Below, piece by piece: positions 1 through 8,910 of a stretch of DNA of 64,000 nt. Origin of the DNA: Mycobacterium sp. SMC-2 (lineage in GTDB: Bacteria; Actinomycetota; Actinomycetes; Mycobacteriales; Mycobacteriaceae). Where the stretch lies: the NCBI RefSeq assembly GCF_025263485.1, contig NZ_CP079863.1:496001-560000 (forward strand), read 5' to 3'. The translations under genes were made by a program, and so were the position numbers. Position 1 is the stretch's first letter, and every line of letters starts with the position of its first letter. The notes below the pieces were generated by a model, which was not told the DNA's origin, did not search any database, and saw only the letters and a list, made by a program, of their open reading frames with translations.

Positions 1-2
1 AA

Positions 3-1490
3 ACGCACCAGGCGCTGTACTACCCGTCGGTGTTCCACGCGTGGGTGGCGGTGTTCTGCCAGCTCACCGGGGCGGCACCAACCACCGGCTACACGCTGAG
101 CTCGGTGGCGGCCTCCGTCTGGCTGTTCCCGACCAGCGCGGCGATGCTGGCCTGGCAGCTGCTGCGCCCCCGCTGGGGGGAATGGCGCACCGCCGGCGCG
201 GCCGCCACCACCGCCGCGCTGTCGGCGTCGTTCACCGCCCTCCCCTACGTCGAGTTCGGCGTCGCCGCGATGCCCAACCTGGCAGCCTACGGTGTCGCCG
301 TCCCGACGTTCGTGCTGATCGCCTCGACGCTGCGGCACCGCGACCGCCTCCCGCTGGCGGTGCTGGCCTTCGTGGGGGTGATGTCGGTCCACCTGACCGG
401 CGGGTTCATCGTCTTGTTGTTCGTCGCGGGCTGGTGGTTGCTGGATGTGGTGTGGCGTCCGGTGCGCGGCCGGGTCGCCGACGCCGCGACGCTCGCCGGC
501 GTCGCGACGGCCACCGCGCTGATCCTGTTGCCGCAGTTCATCAGCGTCCGTCAACAGGAAGACATCATCGCCGGACACTCGTTCCTGACCTACCTGAGCA
601 AGAAGCGGGGCCTGTTCGACGCGGTCTTTCAGCACTCGCGTCATCTCAACGACTTCCCGTACCAGTACGGGCTCATGGCGCTGGCGATCGCGGGCGGGAT
701 CGTCTTCGCCTACCAGAGGGTCTGGTGGCCGCTGGCGGTCTGGCTGTTGCTCGTGGTGGTCGAAGTCGACGCGGGAACGCCGCTCGGTGGGCCGCTGGGC
801 GCGGTGGCCGGTGCGTTCGGAGAGTTCTTCTACAAGGACCCGCGCCGGATCGCGGCGGCCGTCACCCTGCTGCTGATGCCGATGGCCGGGGTCGCATTGT
901 TCGGGATCGTCACGGTGGTGGTGGCCGCCGCCAAACGAGTCGCCGGCCGATTCAAACCCCAGCCCGCACCCGTCTGGACCGCGGCCACCGTGGTCCTGCT
1001 GGTGGCGACGACCGTATTCGCCGCCCGGCACTACTTCTATCGGCACCTGGTCCTGTTCGGCGACAAGTACGACTCCGTGATGATCGACCAACGCGACCTG
1101 ATGGCCATGGCCTACCTGGCCACGCTGCCCGCCGCGCACGACACCGTGATCGGCAACGCAAACACCGACGGCACTGCATGGATGTACGCCGTCGCCGACC
1201 TGCACCCGCTGTGGACCCACTACGACTACCCGCAGCAAATGGGCCCAGGGCCCAACCGGTACATCTTCTGGACCGGCGCCCGCAAGGGTGACTCCGATCC
1301 GCGGGTGGTCGAGGCGATCAAAGCGCTGAATATCAGGTACATCTACACCAGCTCGCCGACGGTCCGGGGATTCGCCGTACCCGACGGACTAGTGTCACTG
1401 GATAAATCGAAGTCGTGGGCGCTGATCTACGACAACGGTGGAGCCAGAATCTACGAATGGCGCGGAAACGGCGCGGCGCCGCACTCTTAA
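3..1490 (+). CDS. Rv3779-like polytopic membrane protein (5' end outside window)
   Basis: The frame is open from the window edge to the TAA at 1488-1490, so about 495 C-terminal residues of a longer protein are present; the M. tuberculosis protein is about 666 residues. The visible part has many hydrophobic membrane segments over roughly its first 330 residues, then a more polar C-terminal part with aromatic and Asp/His-rich stretches, as in GT-C type glycosyltransferases. The counterpart Rv3779 has been linked to transfer of the galactosamine substituent onto arabinogalactan from a polyprenyl-phosphate donor. That role is inferred here from family and from gene order, since bpa and wzt follow directly. 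The fragment alone does not prove catalysis. Confidence 0.8.
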   Translation, partial: THQALYYPSVFHAWVAVFCQLTGAAPTTGYTLSSVAASVWLFPTSAAMLAWQLLRPRWGEWRTAGAAATTAALSASFTALPYVEFGVAAMPNLAAYGVAVPTFVLIASTLRHRDRLPLAVLAFVGVMSVHLTGGFIVLLFVAGWWLLDVVWRPVRGRVADAATLAGVATATALILLPQFISVRQQEDIIAGHSFLTYLSKKRGLFDAVFQHSRHLNDFPYQYGLMALAIAGGIVFAYQRVWWPLAVWLLLVVVEVDAGTPLGGPLGAVAGAFGEFFYKDPRRIAAAVTLLLMPMAGVALFGIVTVVVAAAKRVAGRFKPQPAPVWTAATVVLLVATTVFAARHYFYRHLVLFGDKYDSVMIDQRDLMAMAYLATLPAAHDTVIGNANTDGTAWMYAVADLHPLWTHYDYPQQMGPGPNRYIFWTGARKGDSDPRVVEAIKALNIRYIYTSSPTVRGFAVPDGLVSLDKSKSWALIYDNGGARIYEWRGNGAAPHS

Positions 1491-1512
1491 GTCCGCAAAG
1501 GATGGTGATGGA

Positions 1513-2019
1513 TTGAGTACCCCCAACGACGACGATGGCATCGAGATCATCGGCGGCGTCGACCCGCGGGCCACGGCGGTGACGGAGGACGACTCCGACG
1601 AGCGCTCCCTGACCGATCTGGTTGAGCAGCCCGCCAAGGTGATGCGCATCGGGACGATGATCAAGCAACTCCTCGAGGAGGTGCGCGCCGCACCGCTCGA
1701 CGAGGCCAGCCGCAACCGCCTGCGCGAGATCCACGCCACCAGCATCCGCGAACTGGAAGAGGGCCTGGCGCCGGAGCTGCGCGAAGAACTCGACCGCCTC
1801 ACCCTGCCGTTCAACGAGGACGCGGCGCCGTCGGACGCCGAATTGCGCATCGCCCAGGCCCAATTGGTCGGCTGGCTGGAAGGGTTGTTCCACGGCATCC
1901 AGACGGCGCTGTTCGCCCAGCAGATGGCAGCCCGCGCGCAGCTGGAGAACATGCGCCAGGGCGCGCTGCCGCCGGGCGTAGGCAAGCCGGGCGGGTCCGG
2001 ACACGGTCAATACCTCTAA
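1513..2019 (+). CDS. bpa: Bacterial proteasome activator Bpa/PafE (Rv3780 orthologue)
   Basis: A 168-residue protein whose core (about residues 40-150) is predicted helical and matches the ATP-independent activator that docks on the 20S proteasome. The last four residues are GQYL, the C-terminal gate-opening motif known in Bpa, preceded by a Gly-rich flexible tail. The N-terminus is acidic (an Asp run, then EIIGGVDPR), typical of the family. I chose the TTG at 1513: it follows AAAGGA at 1497-1502 and matches the known protein's start region. Longer in-frame starts lie inside the upstream gene. It degrades unfolded proteins without ATP. Its place between cell-wall genes is conserved, though no functional link is evident. 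Confidence 0.88.
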   Translation: MSTPNDDDGIEIIGGVDPRATAVTEDDSDERSLTDLVEQPAKVMRIGTMIKQLLEEVRAAPLDEASRNRLREIHATSIRELEEGLAPELREELDRLTLPFNEDAAPSDAELRIAQAQLVGWLEGLFHGIQTALFAQQMAARAQLENMRQGALPPGVGKPGGSGHGQYL

Positions 2020-2029
2020 GCGAAACACG

Positions 2030-2830
2030 GTGGCGGGTCCTCACATCGAGACGCACAACGCGTGGGTGGAATTTCCCATTTTCGACGCGAAGTCGCGCTC
2101 CCTGAAGAAAGCCTTCCTGGGCAAGGCGGGCGGCACGATCGGCCGCACCAGCTCCAACGTGGTCGTCGTCGAGGCGCTGCGGGACATCACCATGTCGCTC
2201 GAGCTGGGTGACCGGGTGGGTCTGGTCGGCCACAACGGCGCCGGGAAATCGACTCTGCTGCGGCTGCTTTCCGGCATCTACGAACCCACCCGCGGCTGGG
2301 CGAAGGTCACCGGCCGGGTCGCGCCCATCTTCGATCTTGGGGTGGGGATGGACCCCGAGATCTCCGGCTACGAGAACATCATCATCCGCGGGTTGTTCCT
2401 GGGGCAGACCCGAAAGCAGATGATGGCCAAGGTGGACGAGATCGCCGAGTTCACCGAGCTGGGCGACTACCTGTCGATGCCGCTGCGCACGTACTCCACC
2501 GGGATGCGGGTGCGGCTGGCCATGGGCGTGGTCACCAGCATCGACCCCGAGATCCTGCTGCTCGACGAAGGTCTCGGCGCGGTCGACGCCGATTTCATGA
2601 AGAAGGCTCAGTTCCGGCTGCAGAAATTGGTGGAGCGGTCCGGAATCCTGGTGTTCGCCAGCCATTCCAACGAGTTCCTCGCCCGCCTGTGCAAGACGGC
2701 GATGTGGATCGACCACGGTGTGATCCGGATGTCCGGCGGCATCGAAGACGTGGTGCGCGCCTACGAGGGGGAGGACGCGGCCCGGCACGTGCGCGAGGTG
2801 CTGGCCGAAACCGCCGCCGAGCAGCCATGA
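2030..2830 (+). CDS. wzt: Galactan exporter ATP-binding subunit Wzt (Rv3781)
   Basis: A 266-residue ABC ATPase of the polysaccharide export type. Walker A is GHNGAGKST at about residues 68-76, the signature is YSTGMRVRLA and Walker B is ILLLDEGL. It lacks the extra C-terminal carbohydrate-binding domain of O-antigen Wzt proteins, as mycobacterial RfbE does. With Wzm it forms the inner-membrane transporter shown in mycobacteria to move lipid-linked galactan to the periplasmic face. The GTG start at 2030 is 10 bases after the bpa stop. The stop TGA overlaps the ATG of glfT1 (ATGA), so translation is probably coupled. Confidence 0.95.
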   Translation: MAGPHIETHNAWVEFPIFDAKSRSLKKAFLGKAGGTIGRTSSNVVVVEALRDITMSLELGDRVGLVGHNGAGKSTLLRLLSGIYEPTRGWAKVTGRVAPIFDLGVGMDPEISGYENIIIRGLFLGQTRKQMMAKVDEIAEFTELGDYLSMPLRTYSTGMRVRLAMGVVTSIDPEILLLDEGLGAVDADFMKKAQFRLQKLVERSGILVFASHSNEFLARLCKTAMWIDHGVIRMSGGIEDVVRAYEGEDAARHVREVLAETAAEQP

Positions 2831-3741
2831 GCGACTCCGTCGTCGCCGTCGTCGTCACCCACCGGCGCCCCGACGAGCTGGCCAAGTCGCTGGGCACCCT
2901 GAGCAGCCAGACCCGGCTGCCCGACCACCTGATCGTGGTCGACAACGACGGCCCCGGCTCCGGCCGGGTCCGCGATCTGGTCGCCGGCCAGCCGATCCCG
3001 ACCACCTACCTGCCATCCCGCCGAAACCTCGGCGGTGCAGGCGGTTTCGCGCTCGGCATGTTGCACGCGTTGGCGCAGGGGGCCGACTGGGTCTGGCTGG
3101 CGGACGACGACGGGCGGCCGCAGGACTCGCACGTGCTGGCCACCCTGCTGGCGTGCGCGCAGAAGCATGCCCTGGCCGAAGTGTCGCCGATGGTGTGCAA
3201 CTCCGACGACCCGCAACGGCTGGCGTTTCCATTGCGACGCGGGCTGGTATGGCGCAGGCGCACAAGCGAATTGCGCACCGACGCGGGGCAGGACCTGCTG
3301 CCCGGGATAGCGTCGCTGTTCAACGGCGCGTTGTTCCGGGCCGCCACCCTCGAAGCGATCGGCGTCCCCGACCTACGGCTGTTCATCCGCGGCGACGAAG
3401 TGGAGATGCACCGGCGGCTGGTGCGGTCGGGCTTGCCGTTCGGCACCTGCCTGGACGCGATCTACCTGCACCCCTGCGGGTCGGGAGAATTCCGGTCCAT
3501 CCTGGGCGGCCGCATGCACACCCAATACCCCGACGACCCGGCCAAGCGGTTCTACACCTACCGCAACCGCGGCTATTTGCTGTCCCAGCCCGGCCTGCGC
3601 AAGCTGCTGGTCCAGGAGTGGGTCCGGTTCGGCTGGTATTTCCTGGTGACCCGCCGCGACCCCAAGGGGCTGGCCGAGTGGATTCGGTTGCGGCGCTTGG
3701 GGCGTCGCGAACAGTTCGGCAAACCTGGAGGATCGGCATGA
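2827..3741 (+). CDS. glfT1: Galactofuranosyltransferase GlfT1 (Rv3782)
   Basis: A 304-residue GT2-family glycosyltransferase. The N-terminal nucleotide-sugar fold opens with SVVAVVVTHRRP, and the metal-binding DDD motif is in LADDDGRP near residue 96. In mycobacteria GlfT1 adds the first two galactofuranose residues from UDP-Galf to the decaprenyl-diphosphoryl GlcNAc-rhamnose linker on the cytoplasmic side. The ATG at 2827 overlaps the wzt stop. The length equals the M. tuberculosis protein. Sitting between the two transporter subunit genes ties galactan initiation to export. Confidence 0.95.
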   Translation: MSDSVVAVVVTHRRPDELAKSLGTLSSQTRLPDHLIVVDNDGPGSGRVRDLVAGQPIPTTYLPSRRNLGGAGGFALGMLHALAQGADWVWLADDDGRPQDSHVLATLLACAQKHALAEVSPMVCNSDDPQRLAFPLRRGLVWRRRTSELRTDAGQDLLPGIASLFNGALFRAATLEAIGVPDLRLFIRGDEVEMHRRLVRSGLPFGTCLDAIYLHPCGSGEFRSILGGRMHTQYPDDPAKRFYTYRNRGYLLSQPGLRKLLVQEWVRFGWYFLVTRRDPKGLAEWIRLRRLGRREQFGKPGGSA

Positions 3742-4568
3742 CGTTTCTCGACGCCGCCGCCCAGTCGCGGACCTTCACCCGCGCCCGCGGCGATCTGGTG
3801 GCCGGCTTCCGTCGGCACGAGCTGTGGCTGCACCTGGGCTGGCAGGACATCAAGCAGCGCTACCGCCGCTCGGTGCTGGGGCCGTTCTGGATCACCATCG
3901 CCACCGGCACCACCGCCGTCGCCATGGGCGGCCTGTACTCCAAGCTGTTTCACCTCGAGCTCTCGGTGCACCTGCCGTACGTCACGCTCGGGCTGATCGT
4001 ATGGAACCTCATCAACGCGGCCATCCTGGAGGGCGCCGACGTCTTCGTCGCCAACGAGGGACTGATCAAGCAATTGCCGACGCCGCTGTCGGTGCACGTC
4101 TACCGGCTGGTGTGGCGGCAGATGATCTTGTTCGCGCACAACATCGTTATCTACGCCGTCATCGCGATGATCTATCCCAAGCCATGGTCGTGGGCGGACC
4201 TGTCGGTCTTCCCGGCGCTGGGGCTGATCGTGCTTAATTGCATCTGGGTGTCGCTGTGTTTCGGCATCCTGGCGACCCGCTACCGCGACATCGGTCCGCT
4301 GTTGTTCTCGGTCGTGCAATTGCTTTTCTTCATGACGCCGATCATCTGGAACGACGAGACGTTGCGGCAGCAGGGCGCCGGGCGCTGGTCGCGCATCGTG
4401 GAGCTCAACCCGCTGCTGCACTATCTGGACATCGTGCGGGCCCCGCTGCTGGGCGCACACCAGGAGCTGCGGCACTGGGCCGTGGTGGGGGCGCTGACCG
4501 TTGTCGGCTGGGTGCTGGCGGCGTTCGCGATGCGGCAATACCGCGCCCGGGTGCCGTACTGGGTGTAG
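3738..4568 (+). CDS. wzm: Galactan exporter permease Wzm (Rv3783)
   Basis: A 276-residue ABC-2 type permease with about six membrane helices. The N-terminal amphipathic part contains the typical ELWLHLGWQDIKQRYRRS stretch, followed by LGPFW, as seen in polysaccharide exporters. It pairs with Wzt to translocate lipid-linked galactan. The ATG at 3738 overlaps the TGA of glfT1, completing a three-gene overlapping operon. It is convergent with the DUF732 gene, whose stop lies one base beyond the wzm stop. Confidence 0.94.
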   Translation: MTFLDAAAQSRTFTRARGDLVAGFRRHELWLHLGWQDIKQRYRRSVLGPFWITIATGTTAVAMGGLYSKLFHLELSVHLPYVTLGLIVWNLINAAILEGADVFVANEGLIKQLPTPLSVHVYRLVWRQMILFAHNIVIYAVIAMIYPKPWSWADLSVFPALGLIVLNCIWVSLCFGILATRYRDIGPLLFSVVQLLFFMTPIIWNDETLRQQGAGRWSRIVELNPLLHYLDIVRAPLLGAHQELRHWAVVGALTVVGWVLAAFAMRQYRARVPYWV

Positions 4569-4569
4569 C

Positions 4570-4935
4570 TCACATCAGCGGGGGCAGCGGATTGAGCCAG
4601 TCCAACGAATCGCCGATCTGTCCCTTGTATTGCGGGCAGTAGGCGGACACGGAAACGCCGATGAAGAACCCGGCTTGCCGCGCCGAGAGATTGGTGTCTT
4701 TCATCACCTTCATCGCCAGCAGGCTCGATCGCTGGTTCCTGTCGAGCCGGGCGCAGACCTTATGGCCCATCGCGATCGCGGCGTCCGGGTCGTCCATCAC
4801 GATGCCGTTATCCGCCAGGGCTCCCAGGAAGGCGTCGTCGGTTGGGTCCGCCGCCGCCGGGGCCGCGGGAAGCACGGCGGCGACGGACAGCAGGGCCGCG
4901 AAGACCGTCGACCACTTCCCCGGACCGACGTTCAT
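4570..4935 (-). CDS. DUF732 small secreted protein
   Basis: A 121-residue protein with a hydrophobic signal-like N-terminus (VFAALLSVAAVLPAAPAAADP) and a mature domain of about 85 residues. The mature part has two Cys residues (in KVCARL and AYCPQYK) and a pattern of short helices typical of DUF732, a family expanded in mycobacteria and without a settled function. I chose the ATG at 4935; a GTG at 4953 would add six residues, and neither has a clear ribosome-binding site. It occupies the place where M. tuberculosis carries Rv3784-Rv3787c. Confidence 0.75.
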   Translation of the reverse strand: MNVGPGKWSTVFAALLSVAAVLPAAPAAADPTDDAFLGALADNGIVMDDPDAAIAMGHKVCARLDRNQRSSLLAMKVMKDTNLSARQAGFFIGVSVSAYCPQYKGQIGDSLDWLNPLPPLM

Positions 4936-5025
4936 ATCTACAACGATAGGCACTCACCACGATCGGCGGCCGGCTCCAAGAATTCTTTGAGAATCCCGCA
5001 AGCCCGCCGCCGGACGCTGGGCCCC

Positions 5026-5547
5026 ATGCGCAACACCATCTGCTCGGACGGCGTCCGCGTGGCCACCATGCACCGCGCCGACGCGCCGCTGGGCCGCACC
5101 GCGAGATTCCACCTATGCAGGTTGTTCGACAATCTGCCCTGCTGCCATCGGTCGTGGGCCAATCAGGGCAAACGCTTCTTCCTGCACGGGTACGAGCGGG
5201 CCTTCGACATCGAGTTCGCCTGCGCCGAAACCGAATCAGGCACCGACGCGGTGGTCGACGTGACCACCCTCGACGAGGTCGAGACGGCGCTGCGGGACCA
5301 GTTCGACCACACCACGTTGATCGCCGTCGACGACCCGCAGCGCGACCTGTTCGAGTTGCTGGCCGACCGGGGTGTCATCGATCTGCGGATCATGGACGAC
5401 ACCGGGATGGCGGGCACGGCCGCCTGGACGTTCGACACCGTGGAACGGATCGTCGGCCGGGCGACCGGCGGCCGGGTCTGGGTGTCACGGATAAAGGCGC
5501 GTGAGAGCCGCAACAACGTCGTCACGCTGACGGCGGGACCCGTTTAG
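5026..5547 (+). CDS. 6-pyruvoyl/6-carboxytetrahydropterin synthase-like (QueD-type) protein
   Basis: A 173-residue protein that resembles the T-fold QueD/PTPS family in order of elements: an N-terminal strand with CCHRSW in the place of the AAHR metal site, then [13 protein letters not shown] where the family has LHGHxY, then [23 protein letters not shown] matching the conserved acidic helix and DH motif. The second His of HGH is Tyr here, so the zinc site may be incomplete. No other queuosine or 7-deazaguanine gene is near. The ATG at 5026 is the first start close to the family N-terminus. It could be a non-catalytic T-fold relative. Confidence 0.55.
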   Translation: MRNTICSDGVRVATMHRADAPLGRTARFHLCRLFDNLPCCHRSWANQGKRFFLHGYERAFDIEFACAETESGTDAVVDVTTLDEVETALRDQFDHTTLIAVDDPQRDLFELLADRGVIDLRIMDDTGMAGTAAWTFDTVERIVGRATGGRVWVSRIKARESRNNVVTLTAGPV

Positions 5548-5747
5548 ACAAGGACCCCGCCAGCGGACCCGTCGCGCAGGCGGGGCGATCTTTGACGCCC
5601 CCGAGGGCAGTGTCGATCGCCACCGGTTCCCAATCCGGCTCCACCAGCCACTGAGCGCGACTCGCCGCTTGTTCAATAACGGTGACGGCGGCCCCGTCGT
5701 GGTGCAACACTGGAACGCCACCCGAGCAACTGGGCGAAAGGTCCGAC

Positions 5748-6227
5748 GTGAGCAAGAAGGCGCAGTCACCGGCGGACGCGGCGCGGGAAAACCTGGCCGC
5801 GGAGCTGGAGCGGCTACGGCAGCGGCGCGACCGCCTCGAGGTCGAGGTCAGAAACGACCGCGGCATGGTAGGCGATCATGGCGACGCGGCCGAGGCGATC
5901 CAGCGCGCCGAGGAACTGGTCGTGCTCAGCGACCGGATCAACGAGCTGGACCGGCGGCTGCGGACCGGGCCGTCGCATGCCGACGAATCGGAAACGCTGC
6001 CCGGCGGCACCGAGGTGACCCTGCGGTTCTCCGACGGCGAAGTGGTGACGATGCACGTGATCTCCATCGTCGAAGAGACGCCGGTCGGCCGGGAAGGCGA
6101 AACGCTGACCGCGCGCAGCCCCCTGGCCCAGGCCCTGGCCGGACACAAGGCGGGCGACAAGGTGACCTATTCGACGCCGCAGGGCGAGGATCAGGTCGAG
6201 TTGATAGCGGTCAAGCTGCCCCGCTGA
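5748..6227 (+). CDS. Gre/Rnk-type transcription factor-like protein (Rv3788)
   Basis: A 159-residue protein with an N-terminal coiled-coil (about residues 5-75, rich in Leu, Glu and Arg) and a C-terminal FKBP-like domain (about 80-158) ending in KLPR, the layout of GreA, Rnk and related RNA-polymerase secondary-channel proteins. The M. tuberculosis counterpart is annotated as a nucleoside diphosphate kinase regulator-like protein. The GTG start at 5748 has AAAGG at 5737-5741 at good spacing. It probably acts on RNA polymerase, but the channel-tip acidic residues were not assigned. Confidence 0.8.
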   Translation: MSKKAQSPADAARENLAAELERLRQRRDRLEVEVRNDRGMVGDHGDAAEAIQRAEELVVLSDRINELDRRLRTGPSHADESETLPGGTEVTLRFSDGEVVTMHVISIVEETPVGREGETLTARSPLAQALAGHKAGDKVTYSTPQGEDQVELIAVKLPR

Positions 6228-6280
6228 GCCGTCCCGGCGCGTCCCGGGGGCGGCCCGCCGGCCCGGATAGACTCCCCCCA

Positions 6281-6709
6281 ATGGTTGCCCCGCTGCCCGA
6301 TGCCGCGCCGCCGAGCCCGCACTTGAGCCTGACGACGCAGGTGACGCGTTTCGTCGTCACCGGTGGCGTGGCGGGGATCGTGGACTTCGGCCTGTACCTG
6401 CTGCTGTACAAGGCGGTGAGCGTCCAGGTCGACCTCGCCAAGGCCACCAGCTTCGTCGTCGGCACCATCACCGCGTACCTGATCAACCGCCGGTGGACGT
6501 TCCAGGCGGCCCCCAGCACCTCCCGGTTCGTCGCGGTCATGGTTCTGTACGGCATCACGTTCGCGGTGCAGGTCGGGCTCAACCATGCGTGCTTGGCGCT
6601 GCTGCACTACCGCGGGTGGGCGATCCCCGTCGCGTTCGTGATCGCTCAGGGCACCGCGACGGTCATCAACTTCATCGTGCAGCGAGCCGTTATCTTCCGC
6701 ATCCGCTGA
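6281..6709 (+). CDS. GtrA-family membrane protein (Rv3789)
   Basis: A 142-residue protein with four membrane helices and the GtrA signature: [20 protein letters not shown] in helix 1 and [17 protein letters not shown] after helix 2. In M. tuberculosis Rv3789 was proposed either to help move decaprenylphosphoryl-arabinose across the membrane or to anchor AftA. It lies 31 bases upstream of dprE1, which makes that substrate, so the link to arabinan synthesis is strong by context. The ATG at 6281 gives an N-terminus about 20 residues longer than the annotated Rv3789. Confidence 0.88.
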   Translation: MVAPLPDAAPPSPHLSLTTQVTRFVVTGGVAGIVDFGLYLLLYKAVSVQVDLAKATSFVVGTITAYLINRRWTFQAAPSTSRFVAVMVLYGITFAVQVGLNHACLALLHYRGWAIPVAFVIAQGTATVINFIVQRAVIFRIR

Positions 6710-6740
6710 GCGACTTCCCCAGGCGGTACCCTCTTTGACG

Positions 6741-8132
6741 ATGTTGAGCACCGACGTTCCGACCACCACCACCCGGCTGATGGGCTTTGGCCGCACCGCC
6801 CCGTCGGTGGCCGAGGTGCTCTCCAGCCGCGATCCCGAGGTGATCGCCAAGGCCGTCGCCCGGGTGGCCGAGTCCGGCGGCCCGAACGGGCGGGGCGTGA
6901 TCGCGCGCGGGCTCGGCCGGTCGTACGGCGACAACGCCCAGAACGGCGGCGGCCTGGTCATCGACATGACCGGGCTCAATCGCATCCACTCGATCAGCGC
7001 CGACACCCGGCTGGTCGACGTCGACGCCGGCGTCAGCCTGGACCAGCTGATGAAGGCGGCGCTGCCGTTCGGGCTGTGGGTTCCGGTGCTGCCGGGCACG
7101 CGCCAGGTCACCGTCGGCGGCGCGATCGCCTGCGACATCCACGGCAAGAACCACCACAGCGCGGGCAGCTTCGGCAACCACGTGCGCTCCATGGACCTGC
7201 TCATGGCCGACGGCACCGTGCGCACCATCACCCCCGACGGGGACGACGCCGAACTGTTCTGGGTCACCGTCGGCGGCAACGGCCTCACCGGGATCGTGCT
7301 GCGCGCGACCATCGAGATGACCCCGACGGAGACGGCGTACTTCATCGCCGACGGGGTGGCCACCAAGGACCTCGACGAGACGGTCGCCGTCCACCTGGAC
7401 GGCAGCGAGGCCAACTACACCTACTCCAGCGCCTGGTTCGACCTGATCAGTCCGCCACCCAAACTCGGCCGGGCCGCGGTCAGCCGCGGCAGCCTGGCCA
7501 AGCTGGACCAACTGCCCAAGAAGCTCGCCAAGAATCCGCTGAAATTCGATGCGCCGCAACTGTTGACGGTGCCGAACGTATTTCCGGTCAGCGCGATGAA
7601 CAAGCTGTCGTTCATGGCCATCGGCGAGGTGTACTACCGGCTGGGCGGAACGTACACCGGCAAGATCATGAACCTGTCGCAGTTCTACCACATGCTCGAC
7701 CTGGTAAGCGGGTGGAATAACGCTTACGGCCCAATGGGTTTCGCGCAGCATCAGTTCTTGGTTCCGCCGGACGCGATGGAAGAATTCAAGGCCATCATCC
7801 GCTGGATCCAGACCCGCGGCCACTACTCGGCGCTCAACGTGTTCAAACTCTTCGGCCCGGGCAACCGCGCGCCGCTGAGTTTCCCGATGGCCGGGTGGAA
7901 CGTCGCGATGGACTTCCCGAACAAGCCGGGAATCAACGAGTTCCTCAACGAACTCGACCGGCGCGTACTGGAATTCGGCGGCCGGGTCTACACGGCCAAG
8001 GACTCTCGCGCGAGCGCCGAGACCTTCCACGCCATGTACCCGCGCATCGACGAGTGGATCGCGGTGCGCCGCAAGGTAGATCCAGCCGGCGTGTTCGCCT
8101 CGGACATGGCCCGACGTTTGGAGCTGTTGTAA
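6741..8132 (+). CDS. dprE1: Decaprenylphosphoryl-beta-D-ribose 2-oxidase DprE1 (Rv3790)
   Basis: A 463-residue flavoprotein of the VAO/GMC-like FAD oxidase fold. The FAD domain carries [37 protein letters not shown] and GGNGLTGI. It oxidises decaprenylphosphoryl-ribose at C2, the first half of the epimerisation to decaprenylphosphoryl-arabinose. The residue matching M. tuberculosis Cys387, the covalent target of benzothiazinones, is Ala389 here (codon GCG at 7905-7907, context WNVAMDFP). The ATG at 6741 matches the MLS start of the known protein. Twelve bases separate its stop from dprE2. Confidence 0.97.
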   Translation: MLSTDVPTTTTRLMGFGRTAPSVAEVLSSRDPEVIAKAVARVAESGGPNGRGVIARGLGRSYGDNAQNGGGLVIDMTGLNRIHSISADTRLVDVDAGVSLDQLMKAALPFGLWVPVLPGTRQVTVGGAIACDIHGKNHHSAGSFGNHVRSMDLLMADGTVRTITPDGDDAELFWVTVGGNGLTGIVLRATIEMTPTETAYFIADGVATKDLDETVAVHLDGSEANYTYSSAWFDLISPPPKLGRAAVSRGSLAKLDQLPKKLAKNPLKFDAPQLLTVPNVFPVSAMNKLSFMAIGEVYYRLGGTYTGKIMNLSQFYHMLDLVSGWNNAYGPMGFAQHQFLVPPDAMEEFKAIIRWIQTRGHYSALNVFKLFGPGNRAPLSFPMAGWNVAMDFPNKPGINEFLNELDRRVLEFGGRVYTAKDSRASAETFHAMYPRIDEWIAVRRKVDPAGVFASDMARRLELL

Positions 8133-8143
8133 ATGGTGCGCCA

Positions 8144-8908
8144 ATGGTTTTAGACGCCGTGGGAAACCCGCAGACCATCCTGCTGCTCGGCGGTACCTCC
8201 GAGATCGGGCTGGCCATCTGCGAGCGCTACCTGCAGAACGCGCACGCCCGTATCGTGCTGGCCGCCATGCCGGATGACCCGGGCCGCGATGCCGCCGTCG
8301 CGCAGATGAGGGCGGCGGGCGCGCGGTCGGTGGAGCTGATCGACTTCGAAGCCACCGACACCGACAGTCACCCGAAGATGATCGAGGCGGCGTTCGCCCA
8401 CGGGGACGTCGACGTGGCCATCGTCGCCTTCGGCATCCTCGGCGACGCCGAGGAGCTCTGGCAGAACCAGCACAAGGCAGTGCTGGCCGCCGAAATCAAC
8501 TACACCGCCGCGGTTTCGGTGGGGGTGCTGCTCGGCGAGAAGATGCGCGCTCAGGGCTTCGGCCAGATCATCGCGATGAGCTCGGCCGCCGGCGAGCGGG
8601 TGCGCCGGTCCAACTTCGTCTACGGCTCCACCAAGGCGGGACTGGACGGCTTCTATCTGGGGCTCGGAGAAGCGCTGCGCGAGTATGGGGTTCGCGTTCT
8701 GGTGATCCGCCCGGGTCAGGTGCGTACCCGGATGAGCGCGCACGTCAAGGAAGCACCGCTGACCGTGGGCAAGGAGTATGTCGCCGACCTCGCTGTGACC
8801 GCGGCCGCGAAGGGTAAGGAATTGGTTTGGGCGCCAGCAGCGTTCCGTTACGTGATGATGGTGTTGCGACACATCCCGCGGAGCGTCTTCCGCAAGCTGC
8901 CAATCTGA
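8144..8908 (+). CDS. dprE2: Decaprenylphosphoryl-2-keto-D-erythro-pentose reductase DprE2 (Rv3791)
   Basis: A 254-residue short-chain dehydrogenase/reductase. The Rossmann dinucleotide motif [10 protein letters not shown] is at about residues 13-22, and the catalytic Ser (AMSSAAGE) and YGSTK motif lie around residues 145-165. It reduces the keto product of DprE1 with NADH to decaprenylphosphoryl-arabinose, the only arabinose donor for AftA, the Emb proteins and AftB. Its length equals the M. tuberculosis protein. The ATG at 8144 starts MVLDAVGNP as in the known protein. aftA follows two bases after the stop. Confidence 0.97.
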   Translation: MVLDAVGNPQTILLLGGTSEIGLAICERYLQNAHARIVLAAMPDDPGRDAAVAQMRAAGARSVELIDFEATDTDSHPKMIEAAFAHGDVDVAIVAFGILGDAEELWQNQHKAVLAAEINYTAAVSVGVLLGEKMRAQGFGQIIAMSSAAGERVRRSNFVYGSTKAGLDGFYLGLGEALREYGVRVLVIRPGQVRTRMSAHVKEAPLTVGKEYVADLAVTAAAKGKELVWAPAAFRYVMMVLRHIPRSVFRKLPI

Positions 8909-8910
8909 TC

